This document shows, piece by piece, positions 8,606 to 19,449 of a stretch of 64,000 nt of DNA. The notes beneath the pieces were generated by a model that saw only the letters and a list, made by a program, of their open reading frames with translations, ran no database searches and was not told where the DNA came from. Every line of letters begins with the position of its first letter. Position 1 is the stretch's first letter. Made by a program: the position numbers and the translations under genes. The stretch spans positions 1,874,001-1,938,000 of the forward strand of contig AP019005.1 in assembly GCA_003945285.1 (NCBI GenBank). The letters are read 5' to 3'. This DNA is from Hydrogenimonas sp. (lineage in GTDB: Bacteria > Campylobacterota > Campylobacteria > Campylobacterales > Hydrogenimonadaceae).

Positions 8606-9420
8606 GGTACCTTCTTTACCTTTTTGAATATCGAGCTGTAGCTCTCTCTTTTCCACTTCAGAAACGGATAGGGGTTGAGCGGCCGGGTCAAAAAGCGGAT
8701 TTCATAGTGCAGATGCGGAGCGGTACTGAGACCGCTGTTTCCGCTGAGTCCTACCAGGTCCCCTTTTATAAGTGTATCACCTGTACGCACGTTCACCTTT
8801 TTGAGGTGGCCGTAGTAGGTTTTGAAACCGAAACCGTGGTCTACTATGACCAGGTTTCCGTAGCCGCTCCTCTTGTGGTAGCCGGCATACTCGACGACTC
8901 CGTTGGCCGTAGTCCAGACAGGCCTGCCGTTCTTGGCCCTCAGGTCGATTCCTGAGTGAAACTCTCTGCTTCCCTTTATCGGGTGTTTTCTCCAGCCGAA
9001 CGCGCTTGTAACACCATTCATGGGAAGCGGTGCCCCGCTCGGCACCATGGAGAAAAGAAGCGCAAGCTGGGCCGCCGAAAGGGTGACGTTCCGGATCCTG
9101 GCCGAGGCGGAGAAATCCTTTCCGGGCTTCTCCCCTACGAAAATTTCTAGATCGCTCAGGCGGTCACCGAGACGTGCAAGAGCCTCCTGGCGCTCTTCAA
9201 CCATGCCGTTCAATACGGAGATCTCATGCTCCAGAACCTTCTGTCTAAGCTTTGCCTCTTCATAGGCGTTTTCCAACCACTTCACATAGACGTAGGTTGC
9301 CGCCGCACCCAAAAGAAAGAGGGAGAATAATCCGATAAGCAGCCGTTTGAATATCTGCCCGAGTGTAAACTGCCTGAAGCCCCTTGTGTCGGTAACAGTG
9401 ATCAGTATCTTATGTTTCAT
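8443..9420 (-). CDS. M23 family metallopeptidase (Csd1-like peptidoglycan endopeptidase)
   Basis: A 325-residue membrane-anchored cell-wall endopeptidase. One transmembrane segment (about 25-46) is followed by a coiled coil (50-95) and the LytM/M23 domain. Zinc ligands are visible: His155 and Asp159 in FHSGIDL, and His236/His238 in HLHYEIR. GNLVIVDHGFGFKTYYGHL is the conserved middle strand. In Helicobacter the neighbouring homologue trims cross-links for curvature together with CcmA, whose gene overlaps this one here. The Ser/Lys-rich tail after residue 295 is encoded by the overlapping region. Its ATG overlaps the folC stop by 4 bp. Confidence 0.9.
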   Translation of the reverse strand: MKHKILITVTDTRGFRQFTLGQIFKRLLIGLFSLFLLGAAATYVYVKWLENAYEEAKLRQKVLEHEISVLNGMVEERQEALARLGDRLSDLEIFVGEKPGKDFSASARIRNVTLSAAQLALLFSMVPSGAPLPMNGVTSAFGWRKHPIKGSREFHSGIDLRAKNGRPVWTTANGVVEYAGYHKRSGYGNLVIVDHGFGFKTYYGHLKKVNVRTGDTLIKGDLVGLSGNSGLSTAPHLHYEIRFLTRPLNPYPFLKWKRESYSSIFKKVKKVPWESFIALISQMAAQAIPPSSPREQESKAPSSARGESISTERSKETSKPKATSS

Positions 9421-10562
9421 AACCGCTTCAAAAAGGCTTCGGCGACATAGAACGAACCGAATACAAGATATAGGCTCTTTTCATCTACCCCTCTGAACTC
9501 ATCGACCTCAATATCGAGCTTTTCGGCTGCTTCTACGATCTTTCCGGGCTCCATCGCTCTTGCACCCTCTATCTCTATGAGCTCCAGCCTCGAAATATGC
9601 GGGGCAAGTATACCAAGAATCTCATCTACATCCTTGTCCGCCAGCGCATTATATACCAGAACAGGTTTGAGAGAGTCGAGTGCGTCGGCGACAGCACGGG
9701 CACCGAGCGCGTTGTGACCCACGTCGAGAATTATATTTTCGGCTACTCTCTCAAAGCGCCCTCTTATTCTCACCTGCCCGATCACAGAGAGATCGCACTC
9801 CTCTCCCGTGAGCAGGGAGGCTGCGGCAAGAGCGGTTGCGGCATTCTGCGCCATAAAAGGGGGCCACCCCCTGCCGCGGCATAGATCGGCTACCCTATCC
9901 TTCGTTTCCGAGTCCAGCATATCTTCGGCAAAGTAGAGCTCACTCCCTTTCGAAGCCGCTATACGGCAAGCTATATCCAGGCTCTCTTTGAATGGCTGGG
10001 CTGATACTACCGCCCTCCTGCCGATGCTTCTGAGTTTGGTGGCCGCTATCTCTTCGACGGTATCCCCGAGAAACGCCTGATGGTCTAGCCCTATGGGGGT
10101 CACTACGCTCAACTCCTTCGGGACTACGGAGGTGGCGTCGAACTCTCCGCCCAGCCCGGCTTCCAGAACAGTATAGTCGAGGTTTTCAAAAGCGGTGAGC
10201 GCCAGGAGTGTAGTATACTCGAAGTAGCTCAGGGAGTCCGCAACACTCTTCGGAAGCCTCTTGGCAAGCTTTTCGTGGGCCGTTTGAAGATCGTCGTCGG
10301 ATATGTCGTCGCCCTCTATCCATATTCTCTCGTTGAAGCGGCTTATATGCGGAGATGTGTAGTGGCCGACCCTGTAGCCGCGGCTCCTCAAAAGTTCCGC
10401 CAATATCCGCCCGGTACTCCCTTTGCCGTTTGTACCTATGATATGGACCACCCGGCCGGGATTCAAATATCTCTCCACCAGCGCGTACGCTCCCGGCATA
10501 CGGCTCAGATCTATCTTGTCGTAGTAGAGCGGTTTGCTCCGTAGAAAGTCGTTCAGATCCAT
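9417..10562 (-). CDS. folC: Bifunctional folylpolyglutamate synthase / dihydrofolate synthase
   Basis: A 381-residue Mur-ligase-family enzyme that adds glutamate to folates. The P-loop GTNGKGS is at 43-49, the folate-loop motif YTSPH near 67, and LEAGLGGEFDATSV, TPIGLDHQAFLG and ILDVGHNALGARAV follow in family order. The start chosen is MDLNDFLRSK at 10562; the frame is open further upstream but would run into the diguanylate cyclase gene. It is 4 bp downstream of that gene and overlaps the M23 gene by 4 bp. Confidence 0.93.
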   Translation of the reverse strand: MDLNDFLRSKPLYYDKIDLSRMPGAYALVERYLNPGRVVHIIGTNGKGSTGRILAELLRSRGYRVGHYTSPHISRFNERIWIEGDDISDDDLQTAHEKLAKRLPKSVADSLSYFEYTTLLALTAFENLDYTVLEAGLGGEFDATSVVPKELSVVTPIGLDHQAFLGDTVEEIAATKLRSIGRRAVVSAQPFKESLDIACRIAASKGSELYFAEDMLDSETKDRVADLCRGRGWPPFMAQNAATALAAASLLTGEECDLSVIGQVRIRGRFERVAENIILDVGHNALGARAVADALDSLKPVLVYNALADKDVDEILGILAPHISRLELIEIEGARAMEPGKIVEAAEKLDIEVDEFRGVDEKSLYLVFGSFYVAEAFLKRL

Positions 10563-10566
10563 CGGC

Positions 10567-12117
10567 TCAGACAACAACTCTGTTACGCCCGCCCTCTTTG
10601 GCCAGATAGAGCTTCTCGTCGGCCGCTTTGAGCATCCTCTCCATATCACCGTAAGATGAGCGGTCCGCGACTCCCCCGCTTACAGTTACGGGGATACGTC
10701 TTCCCCTGTACAGAAACTTGCTTTTTTCGACAACTTCACGCAGTTTTTCCGCAAAGCGGCCGGCACCCTCCCTGTCGGTTTTGGGAAGGATGACAAGAAA
10801 CTCCTCTCCGCCCCAGCGCCCCACTATATCGAGCTCCCTGCTGTAACGGCGAAGCTGTTTAGCGAAAGAGGCCAAAACCATATCGCCCGCGTCGTGTCCG
10901 TATGTATCGTTGATACTCTTGAAGTGGTCGAGGTCGAAAAGTACGACCGAGTAGTTGTCGTTGTAGCGCTTGAACGCAGCCTCCATCTTGGCGAGACTCT
11001 CATCTAGTCCCCGCCTGTTGGGAAGCTTTGTAAGGGTGTCTGTCGCCGACTTTTTTCGCTCCCTGTGCAGGGCCGACTCCAGTATCCGCACCTTCTCCTG
11101 AAGCTCGTTTATACGCTCCCTGCTTCTGTACATCTCTTCGCTGAGAGTCCTGGTCTCCCTCTCCAGAGATGTCGCCACGGCAAGCAGTTTTTTATGTATC
11201 GCCTCGAAAGAGTCCGCCTTCAGATCGATACTCTCCAACTCTCCCTGAATAACTCCCAGGGCCTCCTTGTTCCCCTCCCCGGAATCTATGACCCTCGTAA
11301 GCGCCAGATTTATATGCTCTATTACAGTATCGAGCTCTCCGATTCGGTCAACCACCGCCTTTTTGTCCAGCTCAATCCTCTTCCTGACCATATGTTTAAG
11401 ATCTTCTATCATCGCGTCCGATGTAAGAAGCTCCGGGTTCGACCTGATCTGCGAACTTATTGTGGCCAGTTCGTCATCCATTCCTGAAGCAATCGACGGG
11501 GACAGAGATGCGATTACTACCTGGGCAACCGTATCCAGAGCCTCCGAAGAGTGCGGGCTCTCTACTCTCTTGGAGCTTCTGAAACAGTCGACAATATCGT
11601 CCACCATCGACTCCAGGTCGGTTTTGTCCACCTTACAGTATGGGTCCAGTCTCTGCAGAAAAGCGTCGCTGTAATCCATGACGAAGCGGTTCCACCTCTC
11701 CCTTACGGCATCGATCTGCGCCCTGTCGGAGTGCTCTCCCAAACTTTCTCGATCCTCCTCCGCCATAGCCGCGGCCTCTTTGTCGTGAAGAAGGGTTATT
11801 GCCTGAAGCAGCCTTTTTGCAAGCAATAAATAGGCCCGGATAATCTCGGAGCTCCCTTTCGAGTCGCTGCGTGAGAGTTCCGCAGCCAGGTACTGCACCA
11901 GTTGATCCACCGTCGCCACATGTCTCTTTTTGAGATCTCTCTGAAGCTCAGGGGGTAGCTTCTTTAGAAACTTCTCCACCCTCTGGCAGTCTTCGACTAT
12001 GACGTTGGCCTTTTTCGCCTCTTTGCAGAAGAGGTCGGTATAGATATCTGGGGTCAGATTCTGCCCGCGGGATTTGACCTCCATCAGTGTCTTCTTGATA
12101 ATCTCCTGGATAGTCAT
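10567..12117 (-). CDS. Diguanylate cyclase (GGDEF domain) with unassigned helical N-terminus
   Basis: A 516-residue cytoplasmic-looking protein; no membrane segment is seen. The C-terminal GGDEF domain has the active motif GGEEF at about 436-440 and an allosteric I-site RELD five residues before it, so it should make c-di-GMP with product inhibition. The N-terminal 300 residues are helical and ERE/KR-rich, with a coiled coil just before the GGDEF domain; no known sensor domain is recognised. It lies between lptE and folC in an otherwise conserved block, with ATGA overlap to lptE. Confidence 0.9.
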   Translation of the reverse strand: MTIQEIIKKTLMEVKSRGQNLTPDIYTDLFCKEAKKANVIVEDCQRVEKFLKKLPPELQRDLKKRHVATVDQLVQYLAAELSRSDSKGSSEIIRAYLLLAKRLLQAITLLHDKEAAAMAEEDRESLGEHSDRAQIDAVRERWNRFVMDYSDAFLQRLDPYCKVDKTDLESMVDDIVDCFRSSKRVESPHSSEALDTVAQVVIASLSPSIASGMDDELATISSQIRSNPELLTSDAMIEDLKHMVRKRIELDKKAVVDRIGELDTVIEHINLALTRVIDSGEGNKEALGVIQGELESIDLKADSFEAIHKKLLAVATSLERETRTLSEEMYRSRERINELQEKVRILESALHRERKKSATDTLTKLPNRRGLDESLAKMEAAFKRYNDNYSVVLFDLDHFKSINDTYGHDAGDMVLASFAKQLRRYSRELDIVGRWGGEEFLVILPKTDREGAGRFAEKLREVVEKSKFLYRGRRIPVTVSGGVADRSSYGDMERMLKAADEKLYLAKEGGRNRVVV

Positions 12118-12659
12118 AGACTCTCTCCTCGCATAGCCATGCGTGATATGAAAGCGTCCAGCGCCTTCTGTGCACCGAAACGGATCGCTTCGAAACGTTT
12201 CGCATCGGATATGACCGCATTCGGTTCGATAGGGAAGTCGTAGAAGCCGAGCACACTCTCCGAACCCTTTTTCTTGGGCGACTCGTAGCGAACGGTCAGA
12301 TTCACGTTGGCACGATAGTAGACCGCATACCCGTTGGCGTCATACTGGATCGGGGAGAATGAAACGGACTTGAAGCGGATCCAGAGCCTCGTAGTCGCAT
12401 CCTCTTTCTTCGTTATCTTCGCCCCGAACCGGCTCACCACCGCCTCGTTCATCGCATCTTTCACCAATACGGCATTTTCGGGATCGCGCAGGTAGACCTC
12501 CACCTCCGTATACACCTTGTCGGTAAAGACCCTTTTAGTATAGGCCGTCATCGGCTTGTAGCCGCAGCCTGAAAAGATGAAAAACGAAATAAAAGAGAGG
12601 ATGAGCATAAATCCGAATCTGTCAAGCTTCGAATTATCAGATCCGGCTGTTGCGCACAT
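12114..12659 (-). CDS. lptE: LPS assembly lipoprotein LptE-like
   Basis: About 181 residues. A hydrophobic signal ends in FIFSGCGYKP, a lipobox followed by GYKP, the usual start of mature LptE. The rest is the small alpha/beta fold of the family (VYTEVEVYLRDPENAVLVKD). LptE plugs LptD in the outer membrane during LPS export. Position between leuS and folC matches other Campylobacterota. The start is uncertain: ATG at 12659 (12 bp after the leuS stop) keeps charged residues before the signal, while an ATG at 12608 sits directly before the hydrophobic core. Confidence 0.82.
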   Translation of the reverse strand: MCATAGSDNSKLDRFGFMLILSFISFFIFSGCGYKPMTAYTKRVFTDKVYTEVEVYLRDPENAVLVKDAMNEAVVSRFGAKITKKEDATTRLWIRFKSVSFSPIQYDANGYAVYYRANVNLTVRYESPKKKGSESVLGFYDFPIEPNAVISDAKRFEAIRFGAQKALDAFISRMAMRGESL

Positions 12660-12670
12660 CCTCTCTCCCA

Positions 12671-15115
12671 CTATTTTACGACCAGATTCACAAGCTTTTT
12701 CGGTACCACTATCTCTTTTACAACCGTTTTGCCCTCGAGCCATTTCGGCACCGCCGCTTTGGCGACCTGTATGATCTCCTCGTTCGAAGCTTCCGGGGCC
12801 ACCTCTATCTGCGCTCTCGGTTTCCCGTTGACGGAGACCGCCATCTGCACCGCTTCCACTTCGAAAACTTCCTCTACGATCTTCAGTAAGCCAAAATTGT
12901 TCCTTTTAAACAGGCGGTCGCTCAATTCCCATGAAATATGGGGTACTATCGGCTCCAGAAGATTCAAAATTATCCAGATTCCCTCCTGCCATACCTTTTC
13001 GTTCTCCTGCCTGTCCAAAGCGTTCAACGCCTCCATGCAGGCGGCTATCAGGGTATTGAAGGTAAAGCGCTCACTGTAGACCTCCTCCCCTTTTACCAAC
13101 GCCTCGTAGACCTTTCTCCTCGCCTCTTTTTCGTTTTTCTCCAGCCCTGAGTGCAGAATCTCGGGAAGCTCTTCGCACCCTTCTATCTTCACGGCCCTGT
13201 CGTAGAGCCTTCGCAGGAATCGGTGTGCCCCCTCCACCGCACTGTCGTTCCACTCCAGCTCCTGCGTCGGAGGTGCGGCGAAGAGAATGAAAAGACGCGC
13301 CGTATCTGCTCCGTACCTCTCTATCAGCGCATCGGGATCTACGACATTGCCTTTGGATTTGCTCATCTTTGCACCGTCTTTGAGAACCATACCCTGCGTA
13401 AGAAGCCTCTTGAACGGCTCGTCGACATCGACATACCCGAGATCCCTCAGCACTTTCGTGAAGAAGCGGGCGTAAAGGAGGTGCAAAATGGCGTGTTCGA
13501 TTCCTCCGACATACTGGTCCACCGGCATCCAGTAGCCTGTATCCTCTTTCGTGAAGGCGGTCTCTTCCCAGAGCCTCCGAGGTGTCGTAAAGCGGAGGAA
13601 ATACCAGCTAGACTGCACGAAGGTGTCGAGTGTATCGGTCTCCCTTTCGGCATCGCCGCCGCATTTGGGGCACTTGGTAAATTTCCAGGCCGGATGGTGA
13701 TCCAGAGGATTCCCCTCTCCGGTTATCTCCACATCCTCGGGAAGTGTGACGGGAAGGTTCTCCTTGCTCTCCGGAACAACACCGCAGACCGGGCAGTGGA
13801 CCATGGGAATCGGTGCACCCCAGTAGCGCTGGCGGCTCACTCCCCAATCTTTCAGGCGGAAGTTGACAACCCTCTTTCCAAGCCCCTTCTCTTCGAACCA
13901 GCCGATTATAGCGTCACGCGCCTCCTCTCCGTAGAGGCCGTCGAAACCGTCGCACCCCCTGACAACACCATCCTCCGTATAGGCTTCATCTTCGGGAAGA
14001 GCCCCCTCTTTTGGGAAGATAACCGGTTTTATCGGAAGCCCGTACTTTTTCGCGAAGTCGTAGTCCCTGCTGTCGTGGGCCGGAACGGCCATGACCGCGC
14101 CGCTTCCGTACTCCATCAGAACGAAGTTGGCCACCCATACCGGAACCTTCTCCCCCGTAACCGGATGGATCACATCTATGCCGAGCGGCACCCCCTCTTT
14201 CTCCGCCATGTTTCGCTCTCGTACAGGCATACGCTGCATCTGCCCTATCTTTTCCGCCGCCGAAGGGTCGAGCAGACCCTTTTCGAGCAGAGATTTCACA
14301 ACCGGGTGTTCCGGGGCGACCGCGGCGTAACTGACTCCGCAGATCGTATCGGGACGGGTCGTAAAGACTTCCAACTCATCTATTCCGCACTTTTCGCGGC
14401 TCCGCTCATCCAGCCTGAAGGAGAACTCCAGCCCCACACTTCTGCCGATCCAGTTGCGCTGCATAGCTATAACCTGACTCGGCCACCCCTCTTCGAGCCT
14501 CTTCAGGTCGTCCAGAAGCTCCTGCGCATAGTCGGTTATTTTGATGTAGTACTGGTACATCTCTTTCTGCACTATAGGGGTGTCGCAGCGCCAGCAGCGG
14601 CCATCTATGACCTGCTCGTTCGCCAGCACCGTCTTATCGTGGGGACACCAGTTGAGATACCCCTTCTTCCTGTATACGAGCCCCCTCTCCCACATATCTA
14701 TGAAGAAGCCCTGCTCATACTTCGTATAGAGCGGGTCACATGTCGCAAACTCGCGCTCTTTCGAGAAAGAGAGCCCCAGCGAAGCGAGCTCTTTGCGCAT
14801 ATACTCTATATTTTCATATGTCCACTTTCCGGGATGGACCCCGTTTTTTATAGCCGCATTCTCGGCAGGCATTCCGAAAGCGTCCCACCCTATAGGGTGC
14901 AGAACATTGTTTCCCTTTTTTCGCCAGTAACGCGCCAGGGCATCTCCTATGGCGTAGTTGCGCACATGGCCCATGTGGATTCTGCCGCTCGGATACGGAA
15001 ACATACTAAGAATATATTTTTTGGGCAAAGTTCTATCTTCACTCGGTTCGAAACTGCCCTTTTCGTCCCAGAATCTCTGCCACTTTTTCTCAATCTCGGA
15101 AGGATTGTATTTCAT
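12671..15115 (-). CDS. leuS: Leucyl-tRNA synthetase
   Basis: An 814-residue class I synthetase. The HIGH-type motif is in [16 protein letters not shown] near 37-52, the CP1 editing domain contains [20 protein letters not shown], and the KMSKS motif is in [17 protein letters not shown] zinc-binding [14 protein letters not shown] and CPVCG/CPKCG clusters are present. Length is normal for bacterial LeuRS. It leads the lptE-DGC-folC run and lies 102 bp after secF. Confidence 0.97.
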   Translation of the reverse strand: MKYNPSEIEKKWQRFWDEKGSFEPSEDRTLPKKYILSMFPYPSGRIHMGHVRNYAIGDALARYWRKKGNNVLHPIGWDAFGMPAENAAIKNGVHPGKWTYENIEYMRKELASLGLSFSKEREFATCDPLYTKYEQGFFIDMWERGLVYRKKGYLNWCPHDKTVLANEQVIDGRCWRCDTPIVQKEMYQYYIKITDYAQELLDDLKRLEEGWPSQVIAMQRNWIGRSVGLEFSFRLDERSREKCGIDELEVFTTRPDTICGVSYAAVAPEHPVVKSLLEKGLLDPSAAEKIGQMQRMPVRERNMAEKEGVPLGIDVIHPVTGEKVPVWVANFVLMEYGSGAVMAVPAHDSRDYDFAKKYGLPIKPVIFPKEGALPEDEAYTEDGVVRGCDGFDGLYGEEARDAIIGWFEEKGLGKRVVNFRLKDWGVSRQRYWGAPIPMVHCPVCGVVPESKENLPVTLPEDVEITGEGNPLDHHPAWKFTKCPKCGGDAERETDTLDTFVQSSWYFLRFTTPRRLWEETAFTKEDTGYWMPVDQYVGGIEHAILHLLYARFFTKVLRDLGYVDVDEPFKRLLTQGMVLKDGAKMSKSKGNVVDPDALIERYGADTARLFILFAAPPTQELEWNDSAVEGAHRFLRRLYDRAVKIEGCEELPEILHSGLEKNEKEARRKVYEALVKGEEVYSERFTFNTLIAACMEALNALDRQENEKVWQEGIWIILNLLEPIVPHISWELSDRLFKRNNFGLLKIVEEVFEVEAVQMAVSVNGKPRAQIEVAPEASNEEIIQVAKAAVPKWLEGKTVVKEIVVPKKLVNLVVK

Positions 15116-15167
15116 TCAAAACTCTCATTTTATGATGGGATAAAAGATGGATATCTCCCTCGGGCTT

Positions 15168-15195
15168 CATCCATCATCCATCATCCATCATCCGC
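15168..15195. repeat. Heptanucleotide tandem repeat (CATCCAT-like, 4 units)
   Basis: In the gap between secF and leuS the sequence runs CATCCAT three times and then CATCCGC, a clean 7-base period. No gene or hairpin explains it. It is comparable in period, but not in sequence, to the arrays at 3281-3308 and 58587-58642. Confidence 0.7.
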
Positions 15196-15217
15196 AAACG
15201 GGCAAAGCCCGGTTGCG

Positions 15218-16189
15218 TCAAACGGTCCCCTGTTCGTACATGGCACGCAGGCGGGCCTTCTCCTCTTCTCTCTTTTTCTTTTCGGCAAGTTTTTTGCGGT
15301 AGTTTTCAACATTGAACTTCATAGCCATCAGGAGAGGCGAGGCTATGAAGATGGAGCTGTAGGTACCGACGACGATACCGACAAGCAGCGTAAAGCTGAA
15401 GCCGTGGATAATCTCTCCACCCATAAGGAAGAGAGTAAGAACCACGAAGAAGGTGGTCAAAGATGTCAGGGTCGTACGCGAAAGCGTTCTGGTAACCGAC
15501 TCGTCTATGACATCTGCCAGCTTCGAACTCCTGACGGTGACCAGCCCCTCCCTGATACGGTCGAAGACGATTATCGTATCGTTCAGAGAGTATCCCAGGA
15601 TCGTCAGAAGCGCCGCGAGGATATCGAGATTCACCTCCACGTTGAAGAGCACTATCGCACCCATCGCTATAGATATGTCGTGCACGAGTGCAACTACGGA
15701 AGCGATAGCGAAACGCCACTCGAAACGGAACGATACATATATAAGAATACCGGCGATCGCGAGCACAAGCGCCATTATCCCCTTCTCACGCAGCTCGTTT
15801 CCGACCTTCGGCCCGACCATATCGACCCGCCTGATCTCAAACTTGCCGGTACCTTTGAGCAACTCTCTGGCTTCGTCACCTATATCGGTTCCGAGCTTCT
15901 TACTGCTGGTGCGCACCTTTATGACTATCTCGTCGTCACTGCCGAAGAAGTTGACCGACGCCCCTTCGAAAATCTCCGAAGCGCGGATAGCCTCCCGGAC
16001 CTTGTCTATCGGTGCTTTACCGTCGTACTTCACCTGCACGACGGTACCGCCGGCGAAGTCGATACCGAGGTTGAAACCCTTGGTGAATATCAGGACGTAT
16101 GAGGCGAGAACGGCTATAAGCGATATCGTGAAGAATATCTTCGACTTTGCCATCAGAGGGATCGGTTTTCTATATCTGAACAGTTCCAT
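15218..16189 (-). CDS. secF: Protein translocase subunit SecF
   Basis: A 323-residue inner-membrane protein of the Sec accessory complex, using the proton gradient to help export. It starts at MELFRYRKPI, 2 bp after the secD stop. Six transmembrane segments are apparent; conserved signatures are GIDFAGGTVVQVKY in the first periplasmic loop and LTILGYSLNDTIIVFDRIRE near residue 200. The tail is Lys/Glu-rich. It works with SecD and YajC encoded just upstream. Confidence 0.96.
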   Translation of the reverse strand: MELFRYRKPIPLMAKSKIFFTISLIAVLASYVLIFTKGFNLGIDFAGGTVVQVKYDGKAPIDKVREAIRASEIFEGASVNFFGSDDEIVIKVRTSSKKLGTDIGDEARELLKGTGKFEIRRVDMVGPKVGNELREKGIMALVLAIAGILIYVSFRFEWRFAIASVVALVHDISIAMGAIVLFNVEVNLDILAALLTILGYSLNDTIIVFDRIREGLVTVRSSKLADVIDESVTRTLSRTTLTSLTTFFVVLTLFLMGGEIIHGFSFTLLVGIVVGTYSSIFIASPLLMAMKFNVENYRKKLAEKKKREEEKARLRAMYEQGTV

Positions 16190-16191
16190 TG

Positions 16192-17772
16192 CTATCTCCC
16201 TTCGGCTTTCGTGACAGGCTTTATGCCGAACCAGATGTTGAGTCTCTCTTTGGAAACCTTCGACTCGAGCATCTGCCATATACCGTGGGTTCCCAGTATA
16301 GCCGTCAGCATCGAGGCGAGTATACCTATACTCATGGTTATTGCGAAGCCTTTGATCGGACCCGTACCGTAGGCGTAGAGCACGACCGCGGCTATCAGAG
16401 TGGTTATGTTGGCATCCAGAATCGCGCTGAAGGCGTTGGCATACCCCTGCTCTATAGCCTTGGTGACGCTTTTGCCTTCATACAGCAGCTCCCTTATCCG
16501 TTCGTTTATGATGACGTTGGCATCCACAGCCATACCGACCGTAAGGACTATACCCGCCATTCCGGGTAGCGTCAGCGTAGCGCCGAAGAGTGCCATTATC
16601 GCCAGTATAAGGAAGAGGTTCACTATCAGGGCCACGTCGGCTATGACACCCGAGATTCCGTAATAGAAAACCATAAATATGACAACCGCTATAAACCCGG
16701 TTATAAGCGCTATCATCGACGCCTTGATGCTGTCCGCACCGAGGCTCGGCCCCACGCTTCGCTTCTCCTCCATGAAAACCGGGGCCAGAAGTGCGCCGCT
16801 GCGGAGTGCGATTGCGACATCATGCGCCTCTTTGACGCTGAAACCGCCCGAAATCTGTCCGCTTCCGCCGCCGATCCGCTCCCTGATCACCGGTGCGCTG
16901 TAGACCTTGTCGTCAAGAACTACCGCGAGCCGTTTGCCGACGTTTTTCCCTGTAAAATCACCGAATATCTGGGCCCCCTGTGAGTTGAGGGAGAAGTTTA
17001 TAACCGGCTGGTTGTTCTGGTCGAAGGCGACGCGGGCGTCGGTAAGCATCGAACCGTCTAGTATCGGAATCTCTTTCACAAGGTACTTCCGGCCGTTCTG
17101 CGCACCCTCGAGAATCACATCCCCGTACCTGGCCGCCTCCGCCGGTGTCATATTGTCGACGTTCGCCGCGCGCTCCTCATCTATCGCCATGAGCTGCAGA
17201 TGTGCGGCCTTGGCGATCAGCTCGCGGATACGCTGCTCCTGCTCCGGGGTCTTGATGCCGGGTACCTCCACGAGAATCTTATCCTTACCCTGCTTGGCGA
17301 CGGTAGGCTCTGCCAGGCCGAACTGGTCGAGACGGTTTCTTATCGTATCAACCGCCTGGGTAATGGCATATCTCTTTATGGACTCCTTCTCCTCGGGGGT
17401 GAGCGTAACCGTATATTTCAGCCCCTCTTTCTGAACCGAGATCCCCTCCATCTTCTTAAGAATCTCATCCATCTTGGGCATATCGTCCCTGTCGAGAAGC
17501 TCGAACTCGACCCTTCCGTTTCTGACCTTGAATCCGTCAATTATCAGCTCTTCATCTTCGGCCGCGTACTTGATAGCGGAGGCGAGAGACTTTATTTTCG
17601 ACCGTATAGCTTCGTCGGTATCGACACCCAGGAGCATATGGAGCCCCCCCTGAAGATCGAGGCCGAGAGTTATCTTCGACCCCTTTTCGGTCTGAAGCAG
17701 AGAGGGCATCGAGAGCGCTATGCCGAAAACGGCCGCGGCTATGAAGATTACGACGCGGTAGTTAAGCTTCAT
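16192..17772 (-). CDS. secD: Protein translocase subunit SecD
   Basis: A 526-residue inner-membrane protein. The start [10 protein letters not shown] at 17772 overlaps the yajC stop by 11 bp. Signatures: [16 protein letters not shown] after the first membrane segment, the periplasmic P1 region ([20 protein letters not shown]), and the membrane half with [20 protein letters not shown]. It forms the SecDF complex with the next gene. Confidence 0.96.
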   Translation of the reverse strand: MKLNYRVVIFIAAAVFGIALSMPSLLQTEKGSKITLGLDLQGGLHMLLGVDTDEAIRSKIKSLASAIKYAAEDEELIIDGFKVRNGRVEFELLDRDDMPKMDEILKKMEGISVQKEGLKYTVTLTPEEKESIKRYAITQAVDTIRNRLDQFGLAEPTVAKQGKDKILVEVPGIKTPEQEQRIRELIAKAAHLQLMAIDEERAANVDNMTPAEAARYGDVILEGAQNGRKYLVKEIPILDGSMLTDARVAFDQNNQPVINFSLNSQGAQIFGDFTGKNVGKRLAVVLDDKVYSAPVIRERIGGGSGQISGGFSVKEAHDVAIALRSGALLAPVFMEEKRSVGPSLGADSIKASMIALITGFIAVVIFMVFYYGISGVIADVALIVNLFLILAIMALFGATLTLPGMAGIVLTVGMAVDANVIINERIRELLYEGKSVTKAIEQGYANAFSAILDANITTLIAAVVLYAYGTGPIKGFAITMSIGILASMLTAILGTHGIWQMLESKVSKERLNIWFGIKPVTKAEGR

Positions 17773-18046
17773 CCTCGATCTTTCTTGCAACGTAATCGGG
17801 GACCAGCTTCACGATCGTATCGTCGTTAAGCTTGATTTTGATAAAATCCTCTTCAGGCTTGATCACCTCGGCAATGAGACCGCCGGTAGTGACTATCTTA
17901 TCGCCTTTTTTAAGCGAAGCGACCATCTCTTTGTGCTGTTTCGCCTGCTTCTGCTGCGGGCGGATCACCAGAAAATAGAAGATCGCAAACAGAATCAGAA
18001 GCGGAAACAATGAAGCTAAAATATTCCCCTGCTCGGCACCGTTCAT
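17762..18046 (-). CDS. yajC: Preprotein translocase subunit YajC
   Basis: A 94-residue single-pass membrane protein: hydrophobic segment [20 protein letters not shown] followed by the conserved [20 protein letters not shown] and TTGGLIAEV. YajC associates with SecDF; the gene leads yajC-secD-secF. It is divergent from lnt with only a short gap. Confidence 0.95.
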   Translation of the reverse strand: MNGAEQGNILASLFPLLILFAIFYFLVIRPQQKQAKQHKEMVASLKKGDKIVTTGGLIAEVIKPEEDFIKIKLNDDTIVKLVPDYVARKIEDEA

Positions 18047-18073
18047 CTTTAATCCTTGTATGTGAAAATTTTG

Positions 18074-19285
18074 ATGCGATATTTTAACACCGCTACGCTA
18101 AGTTTAGGCTTTCTTTCCGCACTTTGTGCCTCGGCTTTCATCTATCTGTTTCATTTCGGCCTCCAATTTCCGTATCTACAGACTCTTCTGGGGCTGTCTG
18201 CTCTCTACTTCTGGCTCACTCTCGAACGTCCCGCACTCTTTTGGAGCGGCTTTTTTACCGCACTCTTCTGGTTCTGGTGGATAGCCCTCAGTTTCAGGTA
18301 CTACGACCTTGCATGGATGATCCCTCTCGTCATGCTCGGTGTATCGCTCGTATACGGGGGGATATTCTGGCTCATAGGCTCTTTGGGGCATACCGCGCTC
18401 AGGGCTCTCGCCCTGGGTCTGATAGAGTGGCTCCACCCGATGGGTTTCGACTGGTTCAGGCCGGCCCTTCTCTTTACCGGATCCATTCTCGGAGACTCCC
18501 TCTGGCAGCTATGGGCGGTACTCGCCTCTTTGACTCTCCTCATAATTCTGCGCACAAAGCTGCGGTGGATTGCGGCAGCGGGGATTGTCGCGGCACTCCA
18601 TATTCCGCAGGAGGCACACCCTCCCGAAATTCCGGTCAAACTGGTCCAAACCTCTCTCGACCAGCGCGACAAGTGGGACCCGAGGTATCTGAGGGTGATA
18701 GTGGAGGCGAATATCGCATCGGTCAAAGAGGCGGAGAGAGAGGGGTACAGGGCCGTAGTTCTCCCCGAAAGCGCATTTCCTCTCTACCTCAACCGGGAGA
18801 TTGAGCTTATAGACCGGCTGCTGAAGCTGAGCCGAAAGATCACAATTCTGACCGGGGCTCTCTACTACGAAAAGGGCAGGTCGTACAACTCATCCTACCT
18901 CTTCAAAAACGGCGAAATGAGGGTGATGCACAAGGTGGTACTCGTACCTTTCGGGGAGGAGGTCCCGCTGCCCTCATGGATAGGAAGATGGGTCAACAAA
19001 ATATTCTTCGGCGGAGCGAGCGACTACAAAACCGCTCCAAACCCCAGCGACTTCACGATGGCCGGAGTCGAGTGGCGAAACGCCATCTGCTACGAAGCTA
19101 CGACCGACAGACTCTTTGAGAAGAGTCCGAAGTATATGGTCGCCATAAGTAACAACGCATGGTTTCTGCCATCCATAGAGCCCTCTTTGCAGAGGCTCCT
19201 TCTTCAGCTTCAGTCCGACCGCCACGGCACGATAATCTACCATGCGACAAACGGCCCGATTACGACCGTGATAACGCCACGTTAA
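18074..19285 (+). CDS. lnt: Apolipoprotein N-acyltransferase
   Basis: About 403 residues. The N-terminal half has several membrane segments; the C-terminal half is a nitrilase-like domain with the Glu-Lys-Cys triad: Glu235 in VLPESAFP, Lys287 in [11 protein letters not shown] and Cys339 in AICYEAT. It adds the third acyl chain to lipoproteins such as the NlpC, subtilase and LptE products encoded here. It is shorter than E. coli Lnt (512), in line with the phylum. The start is uncertain: ATG at 18074 is used, TTG at 18056 is also open, and neither has a clear ribosome site. Confidence 0.9.
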   Translation: MRYFNTATLSLGFLSALCASAFIYLFHFGLQFPYLQTLLGLSALYFWLTLERPALFWSGFFTALFWFWWIALSFRYYDLAWMIPLVMLGVSLVYGGIFWLIGSLGHTALRALALGLIEWLHPMGFDWFRPALLFTGSILGDSLWQLWAVLASLTLLIILRTKLRWIAAAGIVAALHIPQEAHPPEIPVKLVQTSLDQRDKWDPRYLRVIVEANIASVKEAEREGYRAVVLPESAFPLYLNREIELIDRLLKLSRKITILTGALYYEKGRSYNSSYLFKNGEMRVMHKVVLVPFGEEVPLPSWIGRWVNKIFFGGASDYKTAPNPSDFTMAGVEWRNAICYEATTDRLFEKSPKYMVAISNNAWFLPSIEPSLQRLLLQLQSDRHGTIIYHATNGPITTVITPR

Positions 19286-19368
19286 GAGTGCGAAGTGCAG
19301 TCGGAGAGAGTTTTGCCGAGACAAATTTCACATATTTTACGCTCATAATTCATTTTTATTATCTCTTA

Positions 19369-19377
19369 TGCTACTAT
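19369..19377 (+). promoter_or_regulatory. Candidate extended -10 promoter of cysK
   Basis: TG-C-TACTAT fits an extended -10 in an AT-rich stretch (19321-19390) between lnt and cysK. No good -35 is seen, which is usual for the main sigma factor of this phylum. It lies about 75 bp before the chosen start. Confidence 0.35.
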
Positions 19378-19449
19378 CATATAAATGAAACCGTGGATAT
19401 ACCCGAACGAGAGCCTGTAGAGATGATATTTGCAAGGAGACAGGAAATT

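Noticed and set aside
13151-16102. A 983-codon open frame on the plus strand opposite leuS and secF
   Set aside because: It is antisense to two clear genes, has no recognisable domain and a biased composition expected for a shadow of GC-rich coding DNA.
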